Source: Ectothiorhodospiraceae bacterium BW-2
GTDB lineage: Bacteria > Pseudomonadota > Gammaproteobacteria > Thiohalomonadales > Thiohalomonadaceae
NCBI GenBank assembly: GCA_008375315.1
Contig: CP032507.1
Location: 3,744,071-3,808,070, forward strand
DNA: 64,000 nt
Direction: 5' to 3'
Within the stretch, counting starts at the first letter, position 1. Each line of letters opens with the position of its first letter. Position numbers and translations under genes: made by a program. Below the pieces are notes generated by a model, which saw only the letters and a list, made by a program, of their open reading frames with translations, was not told where the DNA came from and did no database searches. Below, one piece after another: positions 62,888-64,000 of the stretch.

Positions 62888-63750
62888 TGACGCCTCCCGT
62901 CTGCCGCTGCTACGCCCTGCGGCGACTCAACCCCTTTCTCGGTCTGATTCAGGTCGTCGAGAGCGCCATGGGGCGAGCGCTCTCTTTTAACGGCCTCAAC
63001 TGGGAGATTGAGGTTAAGAGTGACCGCACCCCAACGCTATGGGGCTCGCTGCCACAACCCTCTGAGACCGCCTACTTTCGCTACGGCCTCTGGTCTGCGA
63101 GCGAAGGGCTAGCGACCCGCAGCTACGCCTCCCACTACGACAATAACGGCCTGCGCCCCCGTGCCGATGAGGTTGTTGCCGCCGTGCAAGCTTCACTTAG
63201 TCAGCTACCGTTTGCGCTAGCCGACAGCCACGAACTATGGCTGCTCGATCAAGAGCAGGGGCTCCCCCTAGCGCTTATCGCTGCGGTTAGACCCGAACAG
63301 AGCAGACCGAAACCGGAGCCAAGACGCTGGAGTGCCTGCCTTAGCAGTGATATTCCCAGCCAACCGAGCTACCCCAATGGCGATGCGTTAACCGCGCTAG
63401 TCAAGGCGCGGGTCGGGTTCAATATTCGTAAAGAGTGGATTGAGCGCCATAGCGATGGCAGTGGTACGGTGCTACGAACCCAAACTAGGCTCGCCGCAGA
63501 GCACCTCTCCCCGCTGCTACTTAGCCGCCACTGGCCAGAGGCCTCACAACCATTAGTCGAAAACTACTTTAACTGGATTGCACCAGTACTGCTGACCCTA
63601 CCCCATCTATCCGCAGAGCTCAGAGGCCATCTGGAGCAACAGCTACACCGCTGCGCCGCGACGATAGAGCACCACTGGCGCCTCTACCCGACGATGATAG
63701 AGCCACAACTAATCACCTCGGCACGGGTGCAGAGTAGGCTACAGCCTTAG
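62887..63750 (+). CDS. Conserved hypothetical protein
   Basis: 287 residues from GTG 62887, coupled to the preceding small gene. No signal peptide or membrane helix. Notable stretches are FNGLNWEIEVKSD near residue 37, YFRYGLWSASEG, HELWLLDQEQGLPLALIAAV and a C-terminal helix of Leu/His/Arg (HLSAELRGHLEQQLHRCAAT). Not recognised. Codon use is like the rest of the host genes, so it is probably native. Confidence 0.7.
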   Translation: MTPPVCRCYALRRLNPFLGLIQVVESAMGRALSFNGLNWEIEVKSDRTPTLWGSLPQPSETAYFRYGLWSASEGLATRSYASHYDNNGLRPRADEVVAAVQASLSQLPFALADSHELWLLDQEQGLPLALIAAVRPEQSRPKPEPRRWSACLSSDIPSQPSYPNGDALTALVKARVGFNIRKEWIERHSDGSGTVLRTQTRLAAEHLSPLLLSRHWPEASQPLVENYFNWIAPVLLTLPHLSAELRGHLEQQLHRCAATIEHHWRLYPTMIEPQLITSARVQSRLQP

Positions 63751-63845
63751 TTATAGCGCCAAGACTCAGGAGAGCTATTCCCCTACGATAGCGAAGCTGC
63801 TACCATGCTACCCACTCTATTAACCCAAAGACTGAGGTGAGAATC

Positions 63846-64000
63846 ATGCCAATCCGTAACACACTCTATTTTTCACTCCTCATTCTGCTGCTGCTCTACC
63901 TCCCCCCAGCCACCGCTGCTGAGCCGCTCATCTTCTCCGCCGCCCCCACCCAAAACCGCCTAACCGCCGAAGCGCTCTATCAACCGCTAGTCAGTTATCT
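63846..64000 (+). CDS. Phosphonate/phosphate-type ABC binding protein, 5' end (partial)
   Basis: The first 51 codons from ATG 63846 run off the right edge; AGGTGAG lies about 4 nt upstream. A signal peptide (about 1-23, LYFSLLILLLLYLPPATAA) is followed by EPLIFSAAPTQNRLTAEALYQPLVSYL, like the start of PhnD-family periplasmic binding proteins and sensor partners (FxxxPxxxxxxxxxYQPLxxYL). Ligand unknown. Confidence 0.6.
   Translation, partial: MPIRNTLYFSLLILLLLYLPPATAAEPLIFSAAPTQNRLTAEALYQPLVSY

Overview
The window looks like a chromosomal segment of a gammaproteobacterium, probably a marine or halotolerant member of the Chromatiales/Thiotrichales type (inference). The supporting signs are the gene orders maf-rlmH-rsfS-nadD and yhdP-rng, the yrfG/cysQ neighbourhood, an ectoine operon with a MarR-type regulator, CcmAB, RimO and CcoS. 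Most genes share one GC-rich style with many GTG/TTG starts and tightly overlapping operons. Two stretches stand apart: the AT-rich left end (adhesin gene and flanking DNA) and the mobile elements.

Layout. 1-3048 is the N-terminal 1016 residues of a large cadherin-repeat surface protein running off the left edge. 3388-5480 holds an IS91-family HUH element and a detached, 138-bp-identical copy of its end. 5540-17027 is a minus-strand housekeeping block: sixA-like, glcF-like, yhdP, rng, maf, rlmH, rsfS, nadD, a FimV-like LysM protein, proA and a protein with a degenerate HExxH motif. 17137-24489 is one 2450-residue FAAL-ACP-KS-AT-DH-KR-ACP megasynthase with no release domain. 24607-26460 is a secreted protein with a Cys-containing C-terminal sorting tail. 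Then on the plus strand come a TerB-like gene, a mitochondrial-type aconitase with a Clostridia-type citrate synthase, an aspartate aminotransferase, a soluble-glucose-dehydrogenase-like protein and an RND efflux pair.

38033-40902 is the ectR/ectABC osmoprotection locus, followed by tRNA-Ala(GGC) and tRNA-Glu(TTC) with a clear promoter and terminator. 41204-46420 carries yrfG, cysQ and a three-gene minus-strand unit: a MotA/ExbB-like channel, a coiled-coil MotB/ExbD-like partner, and an asparagine-synthase-type enzyme of the N-acetylglutaminylglutamine amide (NAGGN) class. 46585-51221 holds a membrane spermidine-synthase-like protein that seems to start at CTG, and a dCache-HAMP-GAF-HD-GYP sensor. 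51218-60823 is a minus-strand block: a diguanylate-cyclase remnant, ccmB, ccmA, an MCE lipoprotein, rimO, midA, a TlpA/ScsD-like protein, an unlisted 30-residue membrane peptide, ccoS, a PhoU-kinase fusion, a TIGR01777 epimerase and an AAA ATPase with a PD-(D/E)XK-like end. An IS607-type element follows, with broken tnpA and a TnpB lacking its zinc-finger cysteines. Two unknown genes and the start of a PhnD-like binding protein end the window.

The main physiological themes are osmoadaptation (ectoine, possibly NAGGN), envelope maintenance and export (YhdP, MCE, RND), cytochrome and oxidase assembly (Ccm, CcoS), second-messenger turnover (HD-GYP) and one polyketide/lipid pathway. The best candidates for something undescribed are the ion-driven channel/coiled-coil pair, the PhoU-kinase fusion, the lone FAAL-PKS and the zinc-finger-less TnpB.
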